Source: Linanthus parryae | Taxonomy: Eukaryota; Streptophyta; Magnoliopsida; Ericales; Polemoniaceae | Direction of reading: 5' to 3' | NCBI GenBank assembly: GCA_023055425.1 | Contig: JALGPY010000034.1 | Span: 434,001-498,000 of the forward strand | DNA: 64,000 bases | Shown here: positions 1 through 10,900 of the stretch, one piece after another | How positions within the stretch are numbered: the stretch's first letter is position 1 | How the letters are laid out: the number at the start of each line of letters is the position of its first letter | The notes under the pieces: generated by a model | Seen by the model: the letters and a program-made list of their open reading frames with translations, nothing else | Told to the model about the DNA's origin: nothing | Database searches by the model: none | Made by a program: the position numbers and the translations under genes

Positions 1-97
1 GGAAGAAGATGTCAGCCACCTCTTCAGCCTTGTATGGATGATGGAGAGCAAGGAAATGACCATATTTAGTGAATCTATCAATCACCACCAAGATGGT
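1..97 (-). pseudogene. 3' continuation of a Gypsy integrase core, cut off by the Athila insertion
   Basis: Read on the minus strand, this stretch encodes an integrase core segment with a VVIDRFTKYGHF-like motif, typical of plant Ty3/Gypsy integrases. It continues in sense from the integrase fragment that stops at 15473: the first aspartate motif (MDFVEGLP) is there and the second half of the core is here. The two parts are separated by the complete Athila element. The gene runs off the left edge, so the rest of the integrase, any chromodomain and the 3' LTR are outside the window. The identification rests on matching the two broken ends and on the duplicated ATGGT. Confidence 0.85.
93..97. 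repeat. Target-site duplication ATGGT, left copy
   Basis: ATGGT lies directly before the TGATGCGC terminus of the Athila element and is repeated exactly at 15468-15472 after the other terminus (GAGCTATCA). Five base pairs is the usual Gypsy integrase duplication. Confidence 0.9.
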
Positions 98-1061
98 TGA
101 TGCGCAAACTAACGTGCTATCGCAAGTGTACGAATCTCGTAGTACCGGGTGCAAGTAGACTCGGATTATCGTCCCACGAGGACTGTTTCGGGTTTACTCA
201 AGTTGTCAGTTTCGGTTTCCCAAGAATAGTAACCAGGAGGAGTAGATTGTGATTATAGTGACTAAACTAAAAACAGAATTTAAGACTGTAAATATTTTTG
301 TGACGTTTTCTGAAATAAGCTGATTTTGTTGTAGCGATAATAGATGAGACTAGGTTCCAGGATCCCCTAGGGTTTCTACAGATTTTACGTTTTTCGGTTT
401 GATATGAAAACACTCAGCAGTCTTGTTATCTGTGCAACGTACCAGTTGTGCAGTGACCTTTCAGATTCCACACATAATCCCGATCCTGCAGACGTTCGGA
501 TTCCTGTTAAGCTGCCTAAGTCTGCAGTCTCGTTCTAAGCCTGTTAGGGTTTCTAACCTATCCTAATGGCCCGGGTCAGATTCTCCAACAGTTGGTCTCA
601 CGTTTTTCAATGCTAGCCCTATCTCCCTTTCTCTGGTCGGTCTATCAGGGTAAGGTACTAAATCCTGTCTTTTCTTCCTAACCCTAACCTGACGTTTTCA
701 CCTACAGGCTCGGGTCTATAGCAATTCTGGTTCGCGACTCCAATCATGCATATACGATAACAGTCAAAGACAGAATAACAGATAAAGCTGCTGAATTTAA
801 GATAAATATCATGAATCCATAATCAAACATCTATAATAAAATCTGGATACGAAACCCTAGGTTCACCGAGAACCTAGGTAAAAGGTTTAGCTACTAAGTG
901 ACATAATTAAATAACAACGTTTCTGAATAAGAGAGATAGTGAAATCAAACGCGTGCTGTAGAGTCTGAATTCCTGCTTCCGTGCTCACCGAGAGTGCTCT
1001 GCGATCTCCTTCGATTGTACTGAGAATTGTGTTGTGTCCTTTGATGAGCACTGGACGAGTC

Positions 1062-1070
1062 TTTATATAG
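1062..1070 (-). promoter_or_regulatory. TATA box in the 3' LTR
   Basis: On the minus strand the LTR carries TATATAAAG about 885 bp from its sense start, the expected place for the U3/R boundary. The other LTR has it at 14515-14523. The related solo LTR has the same box followed by a similar sequence near 57678. Confidence 0.6.
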
Positions 1071-1225
1071 TGCTGAAGACGTTTCTGGAAACTGCCGAAA
1101 TTACGAAACTGCCACTGGGCCGAAACCGCCTCGGGAAACGGGCCGACTGTCACCGCCTCGGAAAACGGGCCTACTGCCTCGGAAAACGGGCCTACTGCCT
1201 CGGAAAACGGGCCAACTGCGCAAGA

Positions 1226-1438
1226 TAGCTGCGTAGCTACCGGCGTAGTTGGCTGCGTAGCTAACTGCGTAGGTAGCTGCGTAGCTACCTGCGTAGCTAG
1301 CTGCGTAGCTAACTGCGTAGGTAGCTGCGTAGCTACCTGCGTAGTTAGCTGCGTAGCTACCTGCGTAGTTAGCTGCGTAGGTAGCTGCGTAGCTACCTGC
1401 GTAGCTAGCTGCGTAGCTAGCAGCGTAGGTAGCTGCCT
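1226..1438 (-). repeat. GCTGCGTAGCTA-type minisatellite in the LTR
   Basis: A tandem array of about 12-bp units, variants of GCTGCGTAGCTA, which combine into 24- to 48-bp higher-order units. Units contain the palindrome TAGCTA, so either strand can fold. The array is flanked by a 21-bp unit (CCTCGGAAAACGGGC core, about 1130-1210) and a roughly 31-bp unit (CTCGGGATGCGTACCAGG core, about 1460-1640). Confidence 0.9.
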
Positions 1439-1954
1439 CCTCGGTTTGCGTGCCAACCTTCTCGGGATGTCTCGGGATGCGTACCAGGCTCCTCGGGATG
1501 TCTCGGGATGCGTACCAGGCTCCTCGGGATGTCTCGGGATGCCTGCTGATCTTTTCGGAGTGTGTTTCGTCCGTCTCGGGATGCGTGCCAAACTGCTCGG
1601 GATGCCTCGGGATGCGTGCCAGGCTCCTCGGGATGCGTGCCAATCTTCCTCGGGAAACGTGCCAATCTTCTCGACTTGCATGCTCGGCTTCTCAGCCTCC
1701 TCGGATCCTTCACCCGCATGCCTGCTTCATTTCCGGCTCCTGCACAAGTCCTGTCCCTGCATCAACGACACGAAACAAAACCCGTGATCATATCTCGATA
1801 TGCGTGAAATAACGCAGTTTATGCGTCTAGGAGATAAAAACAGCAAACCGTGAATTCCCGAGTCAAACGGGGCAGAAATCGACTAAAACGCTCATTTAGG
1901 ACGAAAATACCCCTCAAATTGGGTAAACTGATAACTCCTAGTGAGGAGCTATCA

Positions 1955-1972
1955 AATTACCCCCACACTAAC
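1955..1972 (-). other. Polypurine tract of the Athila element
   Basis: On the minus strand TTAGTGTGGGGGTAATT lies directly before the TGATAGCTCC start of the 3' LTR, the position needed to prime plus-strand DNA synthesis. Further copies of its core lie at 2931-2942 and 4632-4643. Confidence 0.75.
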
Positions 1973-2768
1973 CTTTGCTCGTCCCGAGCAAACATCCTGA
2001 ATACTGCCCTAAAATGCATACATATCTGTCTTGCAAATACCCCCTGCAAGTTCGAATCAAGACCTTTTCCTTTCCATCAGTTTGCATACTCTTCCTACCC
2101 GTCCATATAAACCAGACGACTCGATCAGAAACTGACTCAGAAAGAATATACACAGACTCAATACACACGACTCAAAAGTACTAAACAATTTATTTTTGGT
2201 GAGATTGGGCAATCTCAAAAACATAACCGAGTGTCCTCAAAACCTCATCCCTTTTTCCAGAAAATACTTCCTTGCAATCGATCGGTAAGTCTGAACAGAT
2301 TTCTTTGGTGGGTTTAAGCACTGGACCCGAGTACTATTACTTTTGCTATCAACCTGAGCGAATCCCTAATTAACCGACCATCCGAGCTATTTCCGAATCA
2401 AGGTTCTAAGTCTAACAGGTGGGATATATAATGTATAAAGGTACGGCATGATCCTACTTGTTATGACATTCTCACAATTTCCCCAAACTCACACCCCTCA
2501 CCGAGTTCCCGAAAAACTGCCTGAAACACATAAGTTCCTGCCATATCAATCTTCCTGTCCCCCGGTGTGTCTTCGCCGTTCTCGCGGCCACAAATGTGAA
2601 GCGGTGTAACTGTCTCGAAAATTGTGCTACTCACTCAGCTTTTTGACTCAATAATAAAAACAATATAAATAGCTGAAAAATTGCAAAACTAGATCATTTT
2701 TTTTTTTTTTATATTTTTTTTCTTTCTCCTTTTCTTTTTTTTTCATTCATTTTTCTGTTTTTTTTTCT

Positions 2769-2769
<1 letters not shown>

Positions 2770-2810
<41 letters not shown>

Positions 2811-2818
2811 GACTCTAT
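2770..2818. repeat. Homopolymer of 49 T
   Basis: An unbroken T run inside the Athila 3' region, preceded by other T-rich runs from about 2697. The length in the assembly may not be exact. Confidence 0.85.
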
Positions 2819-3660
2819 ATACACATAAATACACGAATAACAACAAATAAACTTACTAAAACTGAGTGAGTAAAAATAAACTGTCGTCGTGGGGTATGAA
2901 GGATGTCCTCATATGGAATACCCCCACACTAATCCTAAAGTGCTGATCCTGTAGTCGAAGTAATACTGTGCAGTCCCACCGAACCTCCTCATCACCAAAG
3001 ATGTAGAAACCCGGCACAACCACCAATTAATCTCACAACCCCCCGGACCCCATTGTGTGCGGAAAGATGTCTCGCACGCGACTAACTCCTCCTGTGGTCA
3101 CTATGTAATGCAGTGATCCACCTCCGCAAATTAATGCACTGTCGCCTCTCACTCACCCTGTCCTTCCCTCGAAAAACGTGTCAATGTCAAAACTGTCCAA
3201 AACCGATATATCATGAAGCTCTCCCATCCAAAGACCCACTCTACTCACTCCCTCCGTCATAACACGTAGAATAGCCAACTATCGACTGATGAGGTTTCAA
3301 AGAAGGCTGCCTAGGCTAAAGTGGCTATGAAGAAAGAGGGTAAATGGCTTCAAACGGTTTGACTAATTGGACCTAGGGGTAAGAAACAGGACGTGAGGTC
3401 CCTTGATAGCACGTCACTCCACCGAAAGATGCGATGACCGTGACGGCGCCCGTGGGCGGGTTGTCGACTACCTAGATGACGGCGGTGTGGCAACTAGTCG
3501 GATCCTTAGCTCAGATGATAACTACTTGCGGTTTCCAAGGGTCACTGGCTCTCACCTATCTACTATACCTCGGTACAAGCTTTCTTTTCTGTCAAAGGAT
3601 TTAACCTCGATTTCTTCCCAGTTTCTGTTCTCTTGATTGCCCGTTCTCAAATTTTCTGAT

Positions 3661-3838
3661 TTTTTAATTTTTTTTTTTTTTTTTTTTTTGGATTTTCTGA
3701 AAATTTTCGATTTTTTTTTTTTTAGATATACACAATGCATGGCCAGAAATTTGTGGTGGGTAGACTCAAAAATAAAAACGTGCTGACTCAATAAATAAAC
3801 TCAAAACTGCAAATGAAGATGAAAAAACGTGCAGACCT
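3661..3838. repeat. Left copy of a 170-180 bp direct duplication flanking an inverted LTR piece
   Basis: A T-rich start, then TTTGGATTTTCTGAAAATT, and an end in AAAAACGTGCAGACCT. The same sequence recurs at 4441-4608 in the same orientation, differing mainly in T-run length. The segment between the copies is the inverted U3 fragment. Confidence 0.85.
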
Positions 3839-4440
3839 TGATAGCTCCTCACTAGGAGTTATCGGTTTACCCAATTTGAGGGGTATTTTCGTCCTAAATG
3901 AGCGTTTTAGTCGATTTCTGCCCCCGTTTGACTCGGGAATTCACGGTTTGCTGTTTTTATCTCCTAGACGCATAAACTGCGTTATTTCACGCATATCGAG
4001 ATATGATCACGGGTTTTGTTTCGTGTCGTTGATGCAGGGACAGGACTTGTGCAGGAGCCGGAAATGAAGCAGGCATGCGGGTGAAGGATCCGAGGAGGCT
4101 GAGAAGCCGAGCATGCAAGTCGAGAAGATTGGCACGTTTCCCGAGGAAGATTGGCACGCATCCCGAGGCATCCCGAGCAGTTTGGCACGCATCCCGAGAC
4201 GGACGAAACACACTCCGAAAAGATCAGCAGGCATCCCGAGACATCCCGAGGAGCCTGGTACGCATCCCGAGACATCCCGAGGAGCCTGGTACGCATCCCG
4301 AGACATCCCGAGAAGGTTGGCACGCAAACCGAGGAGGCAGCTACCTACGCTGCTAGCTACGCAGCTAGCTACGCAGGTAGCTACGCAGCTACCTACGCAG
4401 TTAGCTACGCAGCTAACTACGCAGGTAGCTACGCAGGTAG
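3839..4440 (+). mobile_element. Inverted fragment of the element's own LTR (about 600 bp of U3)
   Basis: This starts exactly at the LTR terminus TGATAGCTCC but runs on the plus strand, opposite to the element. It ends inside the GCGTA array. Compared with the flanking LTRs it lacks one 21-bp unit of the TCGGGATGCGTGCC repeat, so it was copied from a slightly different LTR version. The clean start at an LTR end, the inversion and the duplicated flanks suggest an aberrant reverse-transcription or self-integration event. Confidence 0.85.
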
Positions 4441-4608
4441 TTTTTATTTTTTTTTGGATTTTCTGAAAATTTTCGATTTTTTTTTTTTTTTTTAGATATA
4501 CACAATGCATGGCCAGAAATTTGTGGTGGGTAGACTCAAAAATAAAAACGTGCTGACTCAATAAATAAACTCAAAACTGCAAATGAAGATGAAAAAACGT
4601 GCAGACCT
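4441..4608. repeat. Right copy of the duplication flanking the inverted LTR piece
   Basis: Matches 3661-3838 apart from T-run lengths. After GCAGACCT the original element continues (GGTTAATGCAGAC), which shows that this copy keeps the ancestral right junction. Confidence 0.85.
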
Positions 4609-4667
4609 GGTTAATGCAGACACGACCACCACCCCCACACTAAAGAGGTGGCATGCCCTCACGGCAC

Positions 4668-5669
4668 TCACTCGGACTCGTCTGGAACATAAGGAGGGTC
4701 TGACCCGGTCTCGGAAGTACCGGACATGCTACTGACGGAACTGCTGGTAGACCGATACCTAGGACTGCTAGGCCCAGTGGGTCGCGGTCCACGGCCCCCT
4801 CGGCGCGCTGGCGCTGGCGGCGTCTGGTATGACTGAGTGTCCGGGGGTGGGCAGTATGGCCCGGAGTCGGACCAACTATCAGAATGTGCCGGGGCCGAAG
4901 CCGGGGCATCGTCATGGTGACTGGACTCCGCCGCTCCAGACCAACTGGAATCGAACTCACTGGAGTAAGTCGATGGAAAGAATAACGGTAGCGGGACCTG
5001 TCGGCCCGCGCTCCGGGCTGCCTCTCTCTGCTCCTCACGAATCGCGGTAAACGCAGCAGCCTGATCCTTTCCCCTCTTGTCGTTGGTCCGCTGGTTGTGC
5101 TTTATCAGTCTCATCATCTTACCAAACTGCTTCTTGCACATGTCCTTAATGGACTTTCTTCCAGTCTCGGCCCTCTCATCAATCTGGGTCAATTTCTGCT
5201 CAAAGGCAGTCCACGGAGGAATGGTAGTGTCAGGAGCTCGGGTCGACCGACTACGGTCAGGGGCAGCAGCCCGGGATGGTCTAGAAGGCTCGGGAGCATC
5301 GGCCCGAAATGACCTGCTGCGCTCAGGGGCAGCTGCCCTCGATGGCCGGGGAGGCTCGGGAACCGCGGTCCGGGGTGGCCGAGTAGGCCGGCTAGGCTCA
5401 GGCTCCGGAACAGGGATCCTAGTCGGGCGAGTGGGCCGGCTAGGCTCAGGCTCGGCAGGCCCGCTAGACTGCCCGTGCTCATAAGTAGACCGTGATCGAT
5501 GCAGTCGGGTCGGAAACTCTCTCATGACAAGACGCTCCTGTGTGGAACGCCTCGCCGGGACAGGGGTAGGATCTGGAGCCATGTACTCCTGGGGCGGCCG
5601 GTAACTAGAGAGTGGGGTAGGGTCATGGACAGGGCCCCCCCTCGTCCATCGGGTCATCACCCGGCTCAT
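4668..5669 (-). pseudogene. Second half of the Athila accessory ORF (Pro/Arg/Ser-rich)
   Basis: A 333-codon frame rich in Arg, Pro and Ser, with repeated EPSRPTRP- and APERSRS-like units in its first third and a Ser/Tyr/Pro-rich tail. It overlaps the end of the preceding frame (6591-5623) by 47 nt in another phase. Both frames contain a GG-P stretch at the overlap, and a run of seven C lies at 5635-5641, so a one-base length change there most simply explains the split. The first Met of this frame is then not a real start. No membrane anchor is seen in this half. Its function is unknown to me. Confidence 0.6.
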
Positions 5670-6591
5670 CCTGGTCTAAGTCCACAAACGCATCAGCTGG
5701 CTCGGGTGCCCTACGGTTTCCCATGGCCCGTCTACCTACTCGCCAAAATGGCCGGAAAGAGGCGGGGTCTAAATCTCGCTCACCCTCGATGACAATCTCA
5801 TTCAGGGCAGCCAATCGGGTAATAAGACTGCAAAACCCGAAACCTCGCCGGCTATGCGTGTTGGCTCTCTCTCTAATGTTCGCCCAAATCCGGGCTGGTA
5901 GGTCGACCCGGCGTCGGGTCATGAAGCAGTACACCAGAAGTACCACTTCGTAGGGCAGCTTAGTGATATGCTGAATCCCTACGACCCGGTTCACTCCAAA
6001 CTCAAACCACCACCGGGCGGGCGGACTCAAAAACGTACCATGCAACCTCCCGTTGGTCTCCCAACGGGCCTCAGCCGCCCCCTCACAGAGAGTCCTCAAG
6101 AGCTCCTCTTGCGGAGGAGAGTCCTGAACAAGCATATCATATGCACACTGTCCCTCGAATTCGCCAGGTATGACATACGCCCAGCGGATTGCGAGGGGCG
6201 TCAACCAAATAAACCCCCTACGGCAGTATACCCAGTTCGGGTACAACTCTGTCTCCCCGAACTCCTGATAGATTAGGTTACAGAAAAATTCCCGAGTGAG
6301 CGAGGAACTAGCCCTCTCGGGGAAGTTCGCTAAGGCACAGCCAAAGAGATCGGGACGTCTAGCATAATTTCTCATTGCTATCGGCATCCTCTCATCATCT
6401 ACCTCGAACCTATAATCCGGTGTCAACCCTCTGTCTAAAGTCTCTAGATAGTGCAGATGGGCCTGGTAACTCACAAACCGGAAACTATCAAAGTTGGTCT
6501 CGGTAATCTGCTCATACGGGATGTCGATGGCAAAAGGCAAACGGAAATCAAACGCCACAGGTCTCTCAAGCCAGTCCATAACAGCAGACAA
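5623..6591 (-). pseudogene. First half of the Athila accessory ORF (envelope-position protein)
   Basis: A 322-codon frame starting at the ATG at 6591. It is a globular, aromatic-rich protein with one modest hydrophobic stretch (VVLLVYCF, about residue 215) followed by RRR. It lies between pol and the 3' LTR, where Athila elements carry an extra ORF often called envelope-like. I see no signal peptide or fusion peptide, so a true envelope role is not supported. The frame ends just after an acidic stretch, where the downstream frame takes over in another phase at the seven-C run (5635-5641). The family placement rests mainly on position. Confidence 0.6.
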
Positions 6592-7995
6592 TTCAGAATT
6601 TTAAAAAAAAAAAAAAAAAATTTTTTTCTTTAAAAATGCAGAAAACACTGTGTAGATGCAGGTACGCAGTCCAAACAGTTAATTACGCAATTTTTTTTTT
6701 TTTTTTATATCGCAGATAACGCTGTCAAAATGCAGGTACGCAGTCCAAACAGTCAATTACGCAGCTTAAACAGTTAATTACGCTACCTTTTGCTAATTTG
6801 CAGTTTAACGGTCAATTACGTAAAAATTATGTTAAATACGCAAGTAACAGTTAAAAATGCAGAAAAACAGCTAAAAACGCAGTAACAGTCAAAAACAGTC
6901 AAGTATGCAGCATGCTAAACCCGGGTACGGGTTGGTACCGAAAACTGAAAAAATATAGCAAAAGAAGAAATTTGTGAACCTGAGCACTCGGAGTGAGTCA
7001 ACGAGTGCAAACAAACTGTCGCCGGAAAAAGTCGCCGGAAAATTTTTTCTCGCCGGAAAAAATTTCGACTTGGGCACCTTGTAGGCCTCGCCCTCCTCTT
7101 CGACGTTTCTCCTTTGTATTTTCTCAAATTTCGACCCGAAGCCAACGAATCTGGAGCTTTTCTTCAAATTTTTCACAAACTTTGACTTGACCCCCTCACC
7201 AATTCGGACACTGTTTTGCAGTTTCAACTACACCAAAATGATCCAGTTCTCACAAGGATCCCAAAAACGTGCTTGGTTTTTGATTTGGTGAAATTTGAAC
7301 TTTTGAAGGTGGAGAGAAAAGGAAGAAGGAGAAGCTTCAAATGTTAACAATGGAGGCCTCTGCTGGAGTAACCCGTCCATATAGTTGGGTGAATAATTGA
7401 CCCTTTTTGAAAATTGCAAAAACCTCCCCCCAAGTTTGGTGAAATTGCATTTTGGCCCCCTAAGGTTTCAGAAACTGCACTTGCCTCCCCCTGCTGCGTG
7501 GCCTTCTAGCTGGGCTGCGTAACTGGGCCGGCTGCGTGGCTGGGCCGCGTATTTGGGCCGGCTGCGTGGCTGGTCCACTTCATTTTTTTTTTTTTTTTTT
7601 TTCTGGCCTGCGTAGCTGGCTGTATGGGCTGCGTAGCTGGCCTTTGGGCCAGCGTATCTGGCCTTTTGGGCCAGCGTAGTTAATTTTTTTTTTTTTTTTT
7701 TTTTTTTTCTGGCCTGCGTAATAGGCCTGCTGGGCTGCGTAACTGGCCTTTTGGGCCGGTTTTTCTGTACTTCTTTAAATGCGTGTCGGACCTCTCGGTT
7801 TTGACCCGCACATTTTTCTGCTTAAAATTTCCTGCACAACCTTGTCTACCCATTAACACACACTCATCTCGCCTCTCTCAAAATTCAGAACGTAAAAATA
7901 AAAAACTGTAATAAATAAATAATTAACGTAATCCGATGGGTTGCCTCCCACCAAGCGCTTGTGATTTACAGTCGACGGCCCGACCCGGTTACCTC
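6592..7995 (-). other. Spacer between pol and the accessory ORF, with GCGTA-rich repeats
   Basis: No gene seen. The part at 6640-6910 repeats phrases such as ACGCAGTCCAAACAGTTAAT. The part at 7490-7760 repeats GGGCTGCGTAGCTGGCC-like phrases broken by T runs (7587-7602, 7683-7708). The GCGTA core is the same as in the LTR arrays. Confidence 0.65.
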
Positions 7996-10900
7996 TCACG
8001 GGTCGTCAAAGTAGACGGGGTCTACTTTGGTGACTTCAACTGTCTCGAGATATGGCTTGATCCGGTTCCCGTTCACCCTGAAACTGGACTCATCTTTTGG
8101 ATTCTCCAGCTCAAATGCTCCCCATGCAAATATCTTCTTGATGATGAACGGTCCCGACCATCGAGACCTCAACTTGCCCGGAAAGAACCGCATCCTCGTA
8201 TTATAGAGAAGCACTTTGTCGCCTTCGTTGAACTGCTTCGGCGTGATCCGCTGATCATGCCACTTTTTCGTCTTCTCTTTGTAGATTTTAGCGCTCTCGA
8301 ATGCCGTTCTGCGGAATTCCTCTAATTCCAGCAGTGCCATCTTCCTCTTATCTCCTGCTAGATTCTGGTCCATGTTGAGCAGTTTGATGGCCCAGTATGC
8401 TTTGTGCTCCAACTCAACCGGCAAGTGGCACGCTTTTCCAAACACGAGCTGGTATGGCGACATTCCAAGTGGTGTCTTGAAAGCTGTCCTGTAGGCCCAG
8501 AGTGCATCGTCCAGTCTGATGGACCAATCCTTTCGGCCGAGATTCACCGTCTTCTCGAGTATGCTCTTGATCTCTCTGTTCGAAACCTCGGCTTGCCCGT
8601 TCGTTTGAGGGTGGTAAGGCAGTGACACCTTGTGAACCGACACACCGTACTGTTTCAGAACTTTGGCAAAAACTCGATTAATGAAGTGTGATCCCTCGTC
8701 ACTGATCATCGCCCGGGGCGTCCCGAACCGAGTAAAAATGTTGCGTTTCAGAAAACGCTCAACCGTAGCTGCATCGTTTTTCTGACACGCAATCGCCTCG
8801 ATCCACTTCGTCACATAATCTACTGCCAGCAGAATGTAAAGATTTCCCATCGAGGACGGGAACGGACCCATGAAGTCAATTCCCCATACATCAAACGGCT
8901 CTACCTCCTGCCACACGGTCATCGGCATCTCGTCCCGATGTGACGTGTTTCCTGTTCTCTGGCATCTATCACATCCCTGCACGTAGTCGTGACAGTCCTT
9001 GAAGATTGTCGGCCAGAAAAAACCGGACTGCAGTATTTTATGCGCTGTGCGCGTTCCCCCAAAATGACCCCCACACTGTGATGAGTGGCAGTGTCGGATC
9101 ACGTTCCAGGCCTCGTGGGTCGGGATACACCTTCTCAGGATGTTATCGGCCCCCTGTTTGAATAAGTACGGGTCATCCCAGAAATACTTTCGACTTTCGG
9201 AAACGAACTTTTTCCGCTGAGACGGGGTGAGATCCTCGGGAAGCGTGCCAGTTACCAAGTAATTGGCTATGGCATAGTACCATGGTCTCCCGATTTTCAC
9301 TGCCATGATGTGTTCGTCCGGGAAGTTTTCCTTGATCGGTACCGGGTCCACCTTCACATTCTCGAGTCTGGATAGGTGATCCGCCACCACGTTCTCAACT
9401 CCCTTCTTGTCCCGGATTTCCACGTCGAATTCCTGCATCAGTAGTACCCACCTCAACAGTCTCGGTTTTGCGTCCTTCTTGTCCAGCAGGTATTTCAGGG
9501 CACTATGGTCGGTAAAGACGATAACTTTTGACCCGACCAAGTACGGCCTAAATTTGTCCAGGGCATACACCACGGCTAGCAGTTCCTTTTCTGTCGTGCC
9601 ATAGTTGAGCTGAGCATCGTTAAGTACCCGGCTCGCATAATAAATGACGTGGCAGACTTTATCCTTTCGCTGCCCCAAAACTGCCCCGACTGCGTAGTCG
9701 CTGGCGTCACACATCAGCTCAAACGGTAGTGACCAATCAGGCGTGGTTATAACCGGGGCTGTGGTCAGCTTCTCTTTTAAATGGTCAAAAGCCTGCCGAC
9801 ATGCTGCATCGAAATCAAAGGGTACGTCTTTTCCGAGTAAAGCGCAGAGTGGCTTTGTGATCTTGGAAAAGTCTTTGATGAACCTTCGGTAAAATCCTGC
9901 ATGCCCTAGAAAACTTTTGATCGCCCTTACGTTCGTCGGGTATGGAAGCTGCTTTATCACCTCGATCTTAGCTCGGTCCACCTCGAGTCCCTTGCTGGAA
10001 ATTCTGTGACCCAGCACGATCCCCTCGGTGACCATAAAGTGACACTTTTCCCAATTGAGCACCAAATTCGCCTTCTTGCATCGGATCAGAACTTGACCCA
10101 AATGGAACAGGCAGTCTTCGAAACTGTCCCCGAATAGTGAAAAGTCGTCCATGAAGACCTCCAGATTTTTCTCGATCATGTCGGAAAAAATCGCCATCAT
10201 ACATCTCTGGAATGTGGCAGGAGCATTACACAACCCGAACGGCATGCGCCGAAATGCGAACGTACCGTATGGGCAGGTAAACGTCGTCTTCTCCTGATCT
10301 TCCGGGGCTATGCAAATCTGGTTGTACCCGGAGTACCCGTCCAGAAAACAGTAATAGGCGTGGTGGGCGAGCCGGTCCAGCATTTGGTCCATGAATGGTA
10401 GCGGGAAGTGGTCTTTGAGTGTTGCGTCGTTTAGCCTCCGATAGTCCATGCAGATCCGCCAGCCTGTAACGGTGCGCTGCGCAATCTGCTCCTGGTCTTT
10501 ATTCTGCACCACCGTAATACCCCCCTTTTTGGGCACGCACTGGACCGGGCTGATCCATGTGCTGTCTGATATGGGGTATATGATTCCCGCTTCCAGCCAC
10601 TTCATAACCTCTTTTCGCACAACGTCCTTCATGTTCGGATTCAGTCTCCGCTGGGGCTGAATCACCGGTTTCTTGCCTTCTTCAATTCGGATCTTGTGCA
10701 TGCAGTAGGAGGGGCTGATCCCCTTGATATCTGCAATCGTCCAGGCGATTGCTTCCTTATGCTCTCGCAATACTTCCAGCAGTTTCTGTTCCTGTTCCTG
10801 AGATAAACGTGACGAAATAATTACGGGCAGAGTACTATTTTCACCAATATACGCATACCTGAGATGGCTCGGGAGCGGTTTCAGCTCCAGTGCGGGTGGC

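Larger units (their letters stand above)
98..1954 (-). repeat. 3' LTR of the Athila element (1857 bp)
   Basis: On the plus strand it starts TGATGCGCAAAC and ends GGAGCTATCA, giving TG...CA termini. It matches 13551-15467 almost base for base. By eye I see four substitutions (near 388, 480, 1018 and 1930) and a block 60 bp shorter in the GCGTA array. Several long ORFs cross this LTR only because its tandem units are multiples of three; they are not genes. Confidence 0.93.
1955..3660 (-). other. Non-coding 3' region of the Athila element
   Basis: No credible coding sequence. The region starts with the polypurine tract next to the LTR, carries a second copy of the same purine motif (minus-strand TTAGTGTGGGGG) at 2931-2942, and has T-rich stretches between 2697 and 2818. 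Short ORFs here lack any family feature. Confidence 0.7.

Noticed and set aside
887..1719. Overlapping long ORFs across the Athila LTRs (also at 14340-15325 and 3982-4561)
   Set aside because: They arise because tandem units of 12, 21 and about 30 bp lack stops in several frames. They appear on both strands and have low complexity.
5097..5484. Plus-strand ORFs opposite the Athila accessory gene
   Set aside because: Antisense shadows of a GC-rich, Arg/Pro-coding frame.
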